A DNA stretch of 64,000 bases from Vitis vinifera (GCF_030704535.1 NC_081810.1:5551501-5615500); one strand, 5' to 3'; positions 50,136 to 62,101 are shown, counted from the stretch's first letter. A program made the numbers and translations. The notes: generated by a model from the sequence alone, not told the origin.

Positions 50136-52946
50136 TTATACACATGATCTCCATATCATGCCCTCCAATGAAATAACAATAATCGAAACATCATCATGGT
50201 ACCGTCGTCTATCCCCTTGTGGTATTTCAAGCAGCTCATGGAAGTCCATACCTGCAGTTCGCCAAAGCCGGTTTCATCAAATTCCCTAGTTAATTAATTA
50301 TTAAGAAACAGTTTCTTGTGGAAATTGGATCATACCAGCTTTTTTTGCTGCACGAAACAGCACTTCCTCGACCAGATGCTGTGCAGGATCTCCATCAGGG
50401 GATAATGCGATGAAAAGTTCAACTTCAGAAACAGCCTCTTCATTTGTCAAGTATTGATATAAACCATCAGATGATAATATCAAAAACCTATCTTCTGGGC
50501 CTAATCTGTGGTGGTAAAGAGATGGGAGACAGCTGATGTATGGAGAGGTGCCAACATAGTCTATTCTGAACATCTCTAGAAGTGCATTGTTCCATTTAGG
50601 CTGCAGGATTTCAAAGAGAAACTGTGTAAGACACAGAAAGAATTTCAGAACTGAACATTTTTCTTAGAGCAATAGCAGATACAAAAAAAAGGGTCTCCCT
50701 AAACATATTCCACACTCCAATTCTTATCATGCATGTACAACCCCATTAGCAGTTGGCACTGTTGACATTTTTTCTGCCCAGAAAATATTCAGGGGAACCA
50801 TAGCACTGCTAGTTGCAATTTTTCCTTCGGGCATTGTTCCACATTGCCTGATTCGTAGACCGTTTTATTGGCTAATCAACAATGCAGCACCAGTCCATAA
50901 TCTCCTCAGATTAAGTGCCAAACATGGTCGAAATGATTGTACATTTTCCATTTATCTCTACTCTTCCCCAGGGAAAAAGAAAAGAAAAGAGATATTAAAA
51001 TCTAGATCACTGAAGATACCTGTTTGAGAAAACCCGCCCCAAAAGCTCGAGTGACTTTCAATGAACCTTTCACACGATCATTCATCACTGCACAAGCATC
51101 ATCAGGGTGTTCATTTTTTATTCTCCGAACTTCCTGAAATGCAAGAAAACATCAAGTAAAGCTCTAAATAAAGGGAAAAAAGGAGCAAATAGAAAGAAGA
51201 ATCAGTTTTAAAAGGCAAAGCTCAAGCTTTCTCTACAAAGTAAACAATAAAGATTCGAACATTTACCTCCTCCACACTGGTGCTGTGGTCCACAGTAAGC
51301 TGAAAAGCAGATAAAGTAGGAATCATGTTGGAGTTATCATTGTCCATCGCTTCAAGATCATGCAATGTTTCTTCATTGATCCTTTCCAAGTCCTGCCGGA
51401 TCTTCCCAAGCCAGACATCAGCCTCCGCCTTCTGAGCTAAAACTGCTCGACTATCACCCACATTCATCACATAAACATCCTCCCCCTTCATCAGCATTAC
51501 AAGAACACAAGATCCCATGAGGGCCAGCTCCGGATTTTCCATAACCATCTTATCAGCTATTTCCAAATACGACTCCTCTGTTTTTCTCAAGGCTTGAGAC
51601 AGAGCTTTCAATACATCTGAATGGTTAATAGATCTCGAGCCATCGGTATTAGATCCATTCAATTGCTCCTTTAACCTTCGATCGAGCTCTAATCTCTCCC
51701 TGTCCCACTCACACTTCCACCTCCTCTGATTCTCCTCCCATTTCTTTGCTGCACCCTTGTACTTGTTCTTCGAATTCTTACCCTTCTTTCTCTTTGAATT
51801 TGAATCGAACTTCACATCCCCACTCCCCGATGGATAATACTCTTGATAAGAACAATGAGAACAACCATCCACCATCCTATTTCTAGCTAAATCAACATCA
51901 GAACCAAGATGTGAATCTTCCAGTTCTGAATTGGAAGCTTCTGAAGGAACAGGGGAGGAGGCAGGGGCTGCAACTGGATTGGATTCATGCTTGTCATCCC
52001 ATAACAAACCCTTGAGCTCCTTGTGAACAGCAGAGTATAAATTGGATAATAAATAATCAGGTGCATCAGGGCCGTTGAATCCATCATAAATCCCTACAAA
52101 AACCCAGCCATGCTCCTCCGAAACCACGACATGAACTCGATCCTCCCCTGCTTTCCCTTGAGCCCATTGAAGATTCTGACTCTCTAGCGAATCATCATCC
52201 TCCAAACTCCCATCACTGCTCAAATTCACACTACTCACAGTGAGATTCTCATTGTGCTTTTCCGACCCAACAAGCCAATCCGGTTCTTTTACCGAAACAA
52301 CGCCTTTAATTGGAGCCACAATCGAGTTCTGGCCACGCGATATCGTCTTAGATATTGCTCTCTGAAGAACACGAATCAGTGACCCTTTCCTCGATCTGGG
52401 TCTAAAAGCAAACCCACCATGAGAATAACTCCTCTGAAACTGATCAGTACTGCTCTTTTCAAGAGGACCTGAAAACAACCCCCGATCAATCGGTCCTGAC
52501 ATGAACCCTCTCTCAATCGGCCCCGATAAAAACCCTCTCTCAAGGGGTCCAGAACCCGGAATTCCGCCGTAACTTCCCGGTATTGGGCCAGAATTCATCC
52601 AATTTCGGGGAATTGGTTGCAGAGGAATGGAAGTAAACGACGTTGAGCTCTCGAAAGCCGAGGCTCGATCAATACTATTGTAAGAATAGAGATCTACAAA
52701 GGCTGTAGAGAGAGGAGTTGATGTGTTGGCACTTACAGAAGCGCCTGAGATTGATCGGAAGGTGGTGGTTTCTTCAGAGTGAACCTTGGAAGATGAGAGC
52801 CGAGACTGGTCAGGTCTGATGTAGCAGAAAGAGTGACCCAAACCTTCATCAAGAGGGTCCGATATCAAAACAGATATATCCTGCCTCCGGCGAGCTCCTC
52901 CCTCGCCGGTGAAGCAGATGCTTAGCTTCGCGAAACCGTTACCCAT
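50136..52946 (-). CDS. POLTERGEIST-LIKE protein phosphatase 2C (PLL4/PLL5 type), 724 residues, four exons
   Basis: Exons in transcript order: 52946-51267, 51133-51020, 50600-50336 and 50251-50136, with phases consistent throughout. The start chosen is [11 protein letters not shown]; an upstream in-frame ATG at 52964 is less likely because MGNG matches the family and would permit N-myristoylation. The block [16 protein letters not shown] (about residues 30-45) and the [20 protein letters not shown] stretch are typical of the PLL4/5 branch. The PP2C domain spans about residues 265-720. It shows [26 protein letters not shown] (metal-binding Asp in the DGFNG variant of this family), [22 protein letters not shown] and [13 protein letters not shown] long insert separates the first motifs. 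POL/PLL phosphatases act at membranes in meristem and leaf signalling; the exact role here is inferred. Three 9-residue repeats lie at residues 133-159. Confidence 0.9.
52458..52550 (-). repeat. 27-bp coding tandem repeat in the PP2C gene
   Basis: Residues 133-163 of the phosphatase read [27 protein letters not shown] and then partial GPLEK. The DNA repeats with 27-bp spacing. It lies in the variable N-terminal region, outside the catalytic domain. Confidence 0.85.
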
Positions 52947-55900
52947 CGAGGATACCCCAAACAAAAAACCCCCGAAACAAATCTAACTTCCAAAAAAACG
53001 CTAAACCCGATGTTTCATTTTCCACATGGAGAGATTGAGAGAGAAGCTGGGAGGAAGAAGATGAAAAGAATAAGGAGAGAGAGCGAGAGAAATAGGAGTT
53101 GACTTTTTTGTAGAGGTTTTGAAATTGGAAAACCACTTTGTTTTTCCTTCGGTTTTAAAATTTGTTTTGCCTTTTGTGTGGTGGTGGCGTTGACTAAGGT
53201 TAGGGCTTAAGTAAACTCATGGGTTAGGGGGGTTTTGGTGGGGGTTTTGTCAATACCACCTTCACAACAGGCGTGGCACACACGCTTCGACGTAGGCGGC
53301 CCAGTAAGGCTGCATCGCCTTCTTTCACCGGACAGTGCTGAACGCTCAGATGGAGCGCGTGGGTTGAGTTTGTTCTAAGTGGTGAAAATCGCAGAAGGTC
53401 ATAAATTCTTGTAGGGTTCGAAAAGTCAAAGACCATAATTCAATAAATATTTATATATATACAACTTGGAAAAGCGTGCCATAATCACCGTTGGATCTGG
53501 TGGAGTAGATTTTGATAGATGAAGGTTGACTGACACCTGGCACCCATCATTGTGCGTCATGGAGTTATTGTCAACTTGAGGTTTTCTCCACCCTATGTTT
53601 GGCTTGACTTTCTCGCATTTTCTTTCCCTTATTTTTCCTAGAAAATTAGTTAAAATTTAATTTGGGTAAGGTGGGGGTAGTTGTATAGTTGTAATGATAC
53701 TACATTTACTATAGAGTGAGTGTTTCAGGTAAGCTGATTTAATATGGACCCGTCCTTCTGCTGACTTTCAGTTTCATTTGACTGCTAAATTGACAGTAGG
53801 TTGGACAGATCATCATTCTCCCCCCATGGCCAGTGTTTGTCCACATTAAGAAGTTGCAAGAGCACCTTTCCCCCCTTTTCCCTCTTTCTTTTTTTTTTTT
53901 TTTTTTTTTTTGGCCTTTTTTACTTTCTGGCAAAGTCAGCCAAAAGAATTTCACATGTCCAATATTCCTTAATTCCCAAGCTACCCATTTCTCTATCCTT
54001 TATTTTAGAGCCCCCCCTCAACCTCAAATTTGGTCAATTTTAAACGCAAAATAGTATATGCAATGGATTGATTTGGACCCATCATTATCATATCAAAATA
54101 TCAGTATAAACTATTTAAATCATATTTATCATCAAGGTTTGAAATGATTTAATTATTAAATATAAAATAAAATGTTTTTGTGCTTTCCCCAATGTGAAAG
54201 CATATGGTAAAAAGGACAAAGTGGAGTGGCAAATTGGAGTAGAAATGGCATTATCAAAGGGACAGGGGTTAATGGTTCATGGGTCCATGATTGCTTCCAA
54301 CACCAAAGAGAAAAACTAAAAAATAAAAATAAAAAAATTTATAAAATAGTAGATGGAGACAATCTGCTTCATAGACCCATATCATGTCAAGATATATTTA
54401 TAAATAGGGAGTCCAAAAGGAACCTAGGTTGTTATTAATTAAACAATAAAAAAGGCACCAATTTCCACTTTGATAATAATTTCCCATTTCAGAATTCAAA
54501 GCTATCATCATTCAATATTGCAAGTGGAGAAACCCAACTTAGCCACCATCTCCACAATCCATTTACTTGACCCACCCACCCCCCTCCTTTTAACCTTCCA
54601 TCCTTTCCTACACTTGTCTTTTCTTCTTATTTTTATTCCATTTCCCTATTCTTTTTCCTGCCTATGTAATATGTTATCAACTTACTCGTACATTTCTTTA
54701 CTAATTTTTACTCTTATATATTGAAATAGCAAAGTCAAAAAGTATGGGTTTCCCCCCAAAAGAGAGTTCACAAAATTGGACTCAGCCTTCACCCACTATT
54801 TACCCCAAAAGAAAGAGAAGTTATCATACAATTGGGCACAAGAAAAGTTTCCAAATCAATGTCATTGATTCAGAAACAAAAAAAAAAAAAAAAAAACCCC
54901 ATTTGGAGAAAGTATGATTTTGCTTTTTTAATAATGGCCTTTCCCATCCAAATGCTCATTGCAGAACACAAATTCCATGGCTCTGTAAAGCCCTCTAGAA
55001 GAAGTATTTGGGTCAGGGCATGATGCATTGACCCCCTAAATTGTAAAGAAAGATGGATGGTATGGATGCTTAAATCTTGACTTTGATTTTGAATTATGAT
55101 ATTATATGGGGGGAGAAGGAAGATTAAATTAGTTTGGTCTTATATTTGCTCCATCCATTTTGGGCAACTGTTCCAATAATATCTGTTAATTTATTTGGTA
55201 TTTGGGGGGTTGAGGTTTATAGTGGGTGTAGTGTGATTAGAAGGTGGGCTTTTGTGTTTGCTGGCACAATGTTTTGTTGACTTATAATGGTGTCCACTTC
55301 AGCCAACCCATAATTGGTGAGAAGCTACCACTCCCTTTCCTCCATTCTCCCCAGTACCCATTCTCTTATCTATTACACCCATCATTTAATTTTTTTTTAT
55401 TTAAAAAAAAAAAAAAAAAAAAAAAAAGACAAAAACTTTTTTCATCATTTCTTCCTTTCCCCCCACCTTTTTTTTCTTTCTTTTTAAAAAGAGCCTATAA
55501 GCTGAAACTGCGATAAGAGCTTTTAAGCCCTACAAAGGTGCATCTAGATCTAATCTAATCTAGTTTGAAAATAATTTTGAGGACATTTTTTAAAATATAT
55601 TTTGTTTAATTTTTAGATATTAGAAATGAAGATGGTAATTGAGGGTTGGAGATCATTGTCTTCAAAAAAGAAAGATAGTAATTAAAAATGATTTGAAATT
55701 CCAAAGTCCAAGTTGGTTGTCGTGTTTTGTTTTGAGTTTTTGTTTCAAAAGACCATATGATTTAAGTCTAGAGGGTAATTTTAGTTGTTGTCTTATTTTG
55801 AATGGGATTGATTTGAGACCGACATAAATGGGTTGTAGAAGAATTTAAGAATGATCTAGAAAAACCATGGGTTGAACAAATTTGAATTTTCTTTTTAAAT

Positions 55901-56296
55901 ACTAGTAAGTCTATAGTGGATTTGAGTCAATTCCAATTGTATATACAATTAAATAAAAATCATAATTTAATATAATTTAACTTTTTATTCCATTTTTTAA
56001 TGCAAAAAATAAAAGATATTTTCATAAAAGCAAATTATAAAAAAAGTATAATATTTATTAATTTATAAATTTTATTTTTTAATATAATTAAACATTTTAA
56101 GATAAAAAATAAAAAATAATTAAAAAAAAGATGCAGATTTATTTATTTATTTATTAGATTTGACAATGGAAATGAAGTCATTTTTTAAAAAATAAATAAA
56201 TAAAATACTTGCTAGTGTTAAAAAAGAAATGTTAAAATCTAAAAATCACATGGAAATGATCTCTTAAATAACTTTAAAGAAGGTAAAATAGGGAAA

Positions 56297-56330
<34 letters not shown>

Positions 56331-57340
56331 ATGCCAGCCATAGAGCAAACACAATCCAGAGCGTTTGACCATAAGAATGATAATAGCCACCATGGTCAGT
56401 GTCCTCAGCCGTCAGCAGCACCACCATTCCCACTACCAAGTACCAGCCACTATTTTTTTTTTCCTTTTTTTTTTTTAATTAAAAATAAATTGTATAAATA
56501 TATTTATCTCTTTAATACATTCTCTCCATCCTCCTTTTCCTGCCATCCACATCTTTCTTCTCCTGTCCTCCCTATATATATCCAAACCAAACTTTTTGTG
56601 TTGCGCTTTTTCATTTTTTTTTTCCTTTTTTTTTTTTCCCTTTTAGGTACATTTCTAATTCTCCTTTGTTTTAAATTTTAATTTTTCACCTAATATAAAA
56701 TTATATTCCCTTTGAAAATTTTTTTTTTTTTAAATTTAAATGCAGGCTTAGAAAATGAAATAGAAAGTAATGGAGTCTACCAAGTTGCTTTATCTCTCTT
56801 CACAACTATGGAATTGATTTCAAGGCCCAATGTGATGTACTTGTGGGCCGAGATGGACCGAAGTTTAATTTGGGCCTTAACGGTAAACCCCGGTCGCAAA
56901 GAAAGAAATACCTGCCAGCCCAGCAAGACATGCCCATTCCAAGTTGAGATGAGCGTTGTTTGGGCCTGCAATTGAAATCAAGATTTGGAGTTGATTGTTT
57001 TCTTTTCTCTGCCTATTGTCACACTCAAACTTTTTCCTAAAAAAGGGGCTAGGCCTACGTCTATGACACTAGTCTTATTTGGCTTAATCCATGTGTTTAG
57101 TACATAAAGAAGTACCATAGGGTGTAACTGAATCTTAGGTGATGTTTGTTTTTAACTTTTTTTTATTTTTTGTTGAAAATAATTTGTTTTTAGAATTTAA
57201 GTTGTTTTTTTTTTTTAACTTTTTATTAAATAGGAAAAACCAAAATATGTAACTTTTTTTAAATAGAAAAAAATAATATATTGGTTTTTCTTTACTTTTT
57301 AATACTTAATAAAAATAAAATACTACAAAAACAAACGACC
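52947..57340. other. PP2C upstream region and intergenic DNA
   Basis: The first 200 bp hold the probable 5' UTR and core promoter of the phosphatase. Beyond lie simple runs: poly-T near 53888-53911, A25 near 55403-55427 and A27 at 56301-56327. A cluster of TGGGCC/GGCCCA boxes is at about 56823-56967. No gene was recognised; the open frames there are low-complexity. Confidence 0.5.
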
Positions 57341-57537
57341 TGTTATAAAATATGAGATTTTGTATCACTATGGTAACTTGTGGATGATCATTCATAAATA
57401 TCTCTTGTAACTCCCTATAAAAGGGAGAGACCCTTAATGAAATTTAATACAGAGTTTTCCCGTGCATTCTATTCTCTTCATACGTTCTAATTTCTCTTTC
57501 TTGTTTTCTTCCTATTTCACTTTATAATTTTATAACA
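57341..57537 (+). repeat. 5' LTR of the right-hand copia element (197 bp)
   Basis: It starts TGTTATAAAA and ends TTTATAACA, so the ends form the inverted pair TGTTATA/TATAACA. A TATA-like CCCTATAAAAGGG is at about 57413. Immediately after it comes CGTTATCAGCACGA, the sequence that typically follows the LTR in this copia group as primer-binding region. The second LTR would lie beyond the window, so the boundaries rest on these signals. Confidence 0.65.
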
Positions 57538-59115
57538 CGTTATCAGCACGAATAGTCTCTACAAGAGAAATAAAAATACTCTTCTCTCTTCTTTCTCACA
57601 AAAGGTATGTGATAAACTTATATCATGATGTTGACCCCCATTTTGGAGACATTTTCTCTTTGAATTTTCTGCAGATTATTTGACCAGGTGTCACCATCTT
57701 AGGTGGCCACGTGTCAGCTCAGGGATGGATGTTAGGGAATCAGCTGAGCATTTGAGGAACCAATAGAAATTTGACATGTGGAGGGAGGTTCTAGAATAGG
57801 AATATATGAGGAGCATATTCCGTTATGTAAGAGGAGGTCGTCTGGCAGAGAGTGGAGGGAGGTACCTGGGCTGCTGGCAGGAGCTCTCTGAGCAGGCCGT
57901 TGGAGGTATTTTGAAAAATGAGGCTTTTCTGAGGGTCTCTAGGCTGGTCTGGAGGGAGGCGGGGAGAGATTTTTTTTTTCAAGGATATTTTAGTTTCAGA
58001 GGAGCCGGAGAGAGAAAAAGAACCAGAGAGTGAGAAGGATAGGAGAGGCAGGTGTGCAGGGATTCTGCAGGAGAGTTAGGGTGCTTTTGAGAGAGGAAGA
58101 AAGTTGGAGCTGTAGGAAGAGGGGTATTCGTTGAGCGAGAGAGAAGGTATTCGTTTAGCTTGAGAGGGATCTCTTGAGCTGGAGGGAAGCTTTCAGGGAG
58201 TTGCTGGACTGATTTGGAGGATATTCTGAAGCATTGTATCTTTCCTGGGAGATTCAGAGTATTTGAAGCTGAACGGGAGCTTACCATAGAAGGACATTCT
58301 CAGGTATGGATGCCAAACAGGTATGGATGCCAAAGAGGTATTGTTTGTTTTAGGATTCCTATTACTGCTGCCCGTTTTCTATTGATATTTGAGAGTTTGC
58401 TGGTTTGCTAGAGGGTGGATAATGATTGAGATATGATTTCTGAACTCATGTTTGATGCTGCCCATTTTAATATGCCATGTTTCTACTATGAAATCTTTCA
58501 TAATCATGCCAATGGATGTATTTGATGTGTTTATTCTCACCTAATCTGAAGGCTCACTGATGACCCATGAGTGAAGCCTCATTTGAGGATGTTTTAGTAT
58601 TTTTCTTTCTTTACACGCTCTGTTTTTATTGTTTCTTCTCTGTGGTGGTTGCCTTTTGTTCTTGAGTTTTATTCAATGCCTGGGCTACGAGAGAAGGGGA
58701 GAATCCAGGACTGACTCAACCAGAGGCTTGGGGCGAAGGGAATTTCATTGGGTTTTGACTTGTGACAGTGACAGGAAGATTGATAAGTTCATTGGGTAAC
58801 TATGAAGACAAGGCTCCGAGGAAGCTTTGACTTGTGTTGAATCGAACAAGCAGGGAACGGCGAGACATGAGGCTAGTCCTCCTCTTGACGATGTCTTCGT
58901 TGATGTGCTTGACCTCCCTGTAAGGCATGAAAACGTTAGGTGCATCATTTAGATCAATGCTTCTCAGAGATTCTATGACTATGCAATCAGGCGAAGGTGA
59001 AAACTGAATGTTGTTTTCCCAGCACCAATGTAGCAGATGCAAATCTTATAAGAAAGCCAAAAAGAAGTTGTCCTCGAACGACGTTGGCGGCGAAGCGCCT
59101 CCGCCATCACCACCT

Positions 59116-59262
59116 CACTGCCAACTCAGTCCAGCTGGGTATCAAACTCAGCTGCGGCATCCACTTCACTACCGACTCGGTTCAGCTGGGTACCAAACTC
59201 AGCTACGACATCCATCACTGCCAACTTAGTCCAGATGGGTACCAAATTCAGCTGCAATGTCC
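59116..59262. repeat. About 50-bp tandem repeat, three copies
   Basis: Units start at 59116, 59167 and 59216 (spacing 51 and 49 bp). Each contains GTCCAGCTGGGTATCAAACT or a close variant. It lies just before the captured PYL-like fragment, and its origin is unknown. Confidence 0.8.
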
Positions 59263-60120
59263 CTTTCTCAAGGCCTTGCGTGGCGTCGTCGATGGGCATC
59301 ATCACCAAATTTGCCATGGTCGTGGCCTTGGCCACTGTTGTCGACGCTGGGACCATCCACTCTAGCAACTCCGCCGTTTCGAATGCTTCTGGCGGAGATC
59401 CCGTGCATTCATCTAGTGCCAAATATTTCTTCTGTTCCCTACCCGTTCAGCGTGTCCACGTGCCGCTCTTCAATGTCTGTTCCGTCATTCATCGCTTCGA
59501 AAAACCCCAGACATGCAAGCATGTCACCAAGAGTTGCCATATGGAAGGCGGTTTCGAAATGAGAATGGGATGCCTCAGAGACGTCAACGTCATCTCTGGT
59601 CTGCCGGCGGCGATCAGCGCGGGGAGATTGGATATACAGGACGATGAGAGGCACGTGACAAGGTCTGTTTTTCCCACCTGGCAAGATGTCCTTGCTGCTG
59701 ACTCCAAAAGCATAGAGAGTGCCATAAGACGTGGCGGTTTGGCTGTGGCTGAGGTTTCTTGTATCAAGAAAATGTTGAACTATTTGCTGGGAAGAAAATG
59801 CACATTATGCCTTGGGTACTTGTGCGATTTAACAGTTGATGAAATCAAGGCGGATGCCATGACAAAAGGGTGCACAGCTTGCCTTGCACCGAGTGAATTG
59901 AGAAGTCCAATCCCTGCTTCTTCAACTTGTGATCATACAACATTACTGTGAAAGAAAGATCTTCAGATTGACAAGATGGAGAAAGAGATAAGAGAGTTGA
60001 CTAAGCAACGTGACATTGTTGAGTCTCGGGTTGAGGATTTGCTACAAATGATTGGAAGTGATCAATCTTCAATTCAATGGACTGAATTCGTAATGATCCT
60101 AAATCACAGGTGTCGGAATC
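59235..60120 (+). pseudogene. Chimera of captured fragments: PYL receptor-like, HhH-GPD glycosylase-like, kinesin-like
   Basis: One open frame (59235-59951, 238 codons) joins three unrelated pieces. Codons about 66-141 look like a PYR/PYL abscisic acid receptor: SVIHRFEKPQTCKH, then LRDVNVISGLPAA with the SGLPA gate, and RLDIQDDERHV. The latch and C-terminal helix are missing. Codons about 142-206 look like a plant HhH-GPD DNA glycosylase: FPTWQDVLAADSKSIESAI, GGLA, CIKKML, LTVDEIKA. The piece stops before the helix-hairpin-helix and catalytic Asp. Codons about 217-238 and, after a TGA, the same frame onward ([19 protein letters not shown], then VEDLLQMIG) look like the coiled coil of a NACK-type kinesin-7. 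None of the parts is complete, so each original function is lost. Exons appear joined without introns, suggesting capture from RNA. Confidence 0.65.
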
Positions 60121-61553
60121 TTCAATACAACTCAGAATTCTGGTAGGGCAGCGTAGCAGCTACTGCCAGTGTTTGTTCCACTTTGGGGCTGGCTCCAGCT
60201 CAAAGCCAGAAGACTCTAGCTGGAAATCAACCCATGTTAGTCCTTGAGAACTCTATTAAGAATGCCCACGGCAAACCAGAAACCAAGGCCCCTACCTCCA
60301 ACAGAGTGGATCAGAAGAACTGGTCTTGGCGAAGCCATTGACTTGGGTGAGATGTTGCGAATGGAGTCATAAGATTGGTTCTTAGGATTTGTAGAGAGGA
60401 TCTCGGATGTTGATGTGGACATCTCGGCATCGTCAGATCATGGTCAAATAGCAGCTGGGACAATTGACAGGCTAAGGAAGAAAATTATGGGTATCTTCTC
60501 ACGCATGTGACACCTGCTGCTACCCTAGAAAGAGAAGTTACAGGAAAAAGCCCTCTATGCATGGCCACCTTTTTGGCACTCCTCCTCTAAGCCACGCGCC
60601 ACCTTCTAATTCACCATCTTCAACTTTGGAAATGTTTTGTTTTAAATCTCATTTTTCAAATAAATTTTCAGATTTTAATTCTTCCATTTTTCATCCTTAT
60701 GTTTTTTTTTTTTTTTTTTTTTAGGTTCCAAAAATTTATTTTCCAATAAAATTTTGGTGCCATTTTTCTTCATGACGAACAATTTTCACATTTTCTCTAT
60801 TTTTAAAAGGTTTTTAAATAAGCAAGGATTTAATCCCATAATTCCGAATAATGGAATTTATGGAATTAATTCATGCAAAAAAATGAATTGGGCTTTGGTG
60901 GGGGCCTAACATCAAATAAATTTTCTTTAAAATAAAATTGAGTGAAATGACACATTGTGCTATTGATGATTTTGTATTCAGTTTAGTGACATGTATGCTA
61001 TATCTCGTGATTGTTATTATGCACTAATCTCACTTCTTGATAGCGCATTGAAGATCGTTGCCCAGGTACGCATCTGTCCTTATTCTGGTCTTGCTATACG
61101 CATGTTTTGATACTCATATGTGCATGATTGATTTGAGTATTTATTGATTTCCTCATCATCGCCATGTTAGCTTCATTCTATTAGTAGAGACCCGACTTTA
61201 GGGACTTAGAGGGGTGTTACGGTCTTTACCGTACCTTCCCGATAAGTAACCTGACCCCCGAACCCGATCCGGTTTTTCGCAGACCACCTTTTCCAAAATA
61301 AGGAGTTACACTTAGGGTTTTTCTTTCTTATTTTGTTTACCCTTTTAAAAATAAAACAAAAATAAGTGGCGACTCCAAGTCATTTTTCAAAATCAAATAA
61401 AAATCATTTTTCAAATAAAAATCGAGCTCACCATCGAGTGGGAAACGCATCGAGCAATCAAAATGCGGGGTCCACACATGATTTTCTATTTTATTACCCT
61501 TTAATTTCTATTTTCATTTATTTTATTTAAATACATAAATATGAACAACCCCT

Positions 61554-62101
61554 ATAACCAGAAGTTATGAGATAAATTATAAATTATAGGGTAAACTCAT
61601 AACCAGAAGTTATAAAAAATGTGTATAATCTCAATAACCAGAAGTTATGGGGTAAATTATAAATTGTAGGGTAAATTCATAACCAGAAGTTATGAAAAAT
61701 ATATACAACCCCTATAACCAGAAGTTATGAGATAAATTATAAATTACGGGGTAAACTCATAACCAGAAGTTATGAAAAATATGTGCAATTCCTATAACCA
61801 GAAGTTATGAGGAAAAATTACAGAATTACAGATACATGACCACAGTTATGTATATGATCTCTAATTATTTATTTTTAATTATACGGTATAACTAGAAGTT
61901 ATACCAAACAATATTATAGCCAGAAGTTATAAAATAAATAAATGTTCCTGAAGCTGTGTACAAATTTAAATATTTTCTTATTTTGACAAAATAATCATAG
62001 CCTGAAGCTATAAAAGATATTAACTTTTAATTTCTTTAATTTCTTTTAATTATATTGTGTAATTAGAAGTTATACATAAATAGTCCATAGCCTGAAGCTA
62101 T
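61554..62101 (+). repeat. Array of 15-bp hairpin repeats in the copia leader
   Basis: ATAACCAGAAGTTAT (arms ATAAC/GTTAT) occurs at 61554, 61599, 61634, 61679, 61714, 61759 and 61794, with spacing alternating 45 and 35 bp, so the larger unit is 80 bp. Variants follow at 61888 (ATAACTAGAAGTTAT), 61916 (ATAGCCAGAAGTTAT), 61997 and 62087 (both ATAGCCTGAAGCTAT). A further imperfect copy is near 62059. Both arms change together in several variants. Confidence 0.9.

Larger units (their letters stand above)
57629..61476 (+). mobile_element. Inserted 3848-bp element carrying host gene fragments, TSD CATGA
   Basis: It is bounded by TGTTGACCCCCATTTTGG on the left and GCGGGGTCCACA on the right, with CATGA on both sides (57624-57628 and 61477-61481). 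The right-hand 300 bp (GTGGCGACTCCAAG, GAGTGGGAAACGCATCGAGC, TGCGGGGTCCACA) look like the end of long Ty3/gypsy LTRs. The left part has a G-box (CACGTG, 57708-57713), an AATATATGAGG TATA-like stretch near 57800 and a purine-rich leader. I found no repeated LTR pair inside. It may therefore be one very long solo LTR or a non-autonomous element with terminal inverted repeats. Its middle (59235-60120) carries pieces of host genes. Confidence 0.7.

Noticed and set aside
58800..59042. 80-codon minus-strand open frame inside the inserted element
   Set aside because: It reads like a real protein fragment and may be another captured piece, but I could not assign a family, so it is not called.
61554..62101. 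Regularly spaced short palindromic repeats resembling a CRISPR array
   Set aside because: The spacers are themselves repeated (80-bp unit), the host is a plant, and the array lies in the leader of a copia element. It is a tandem repeat of hairpins.
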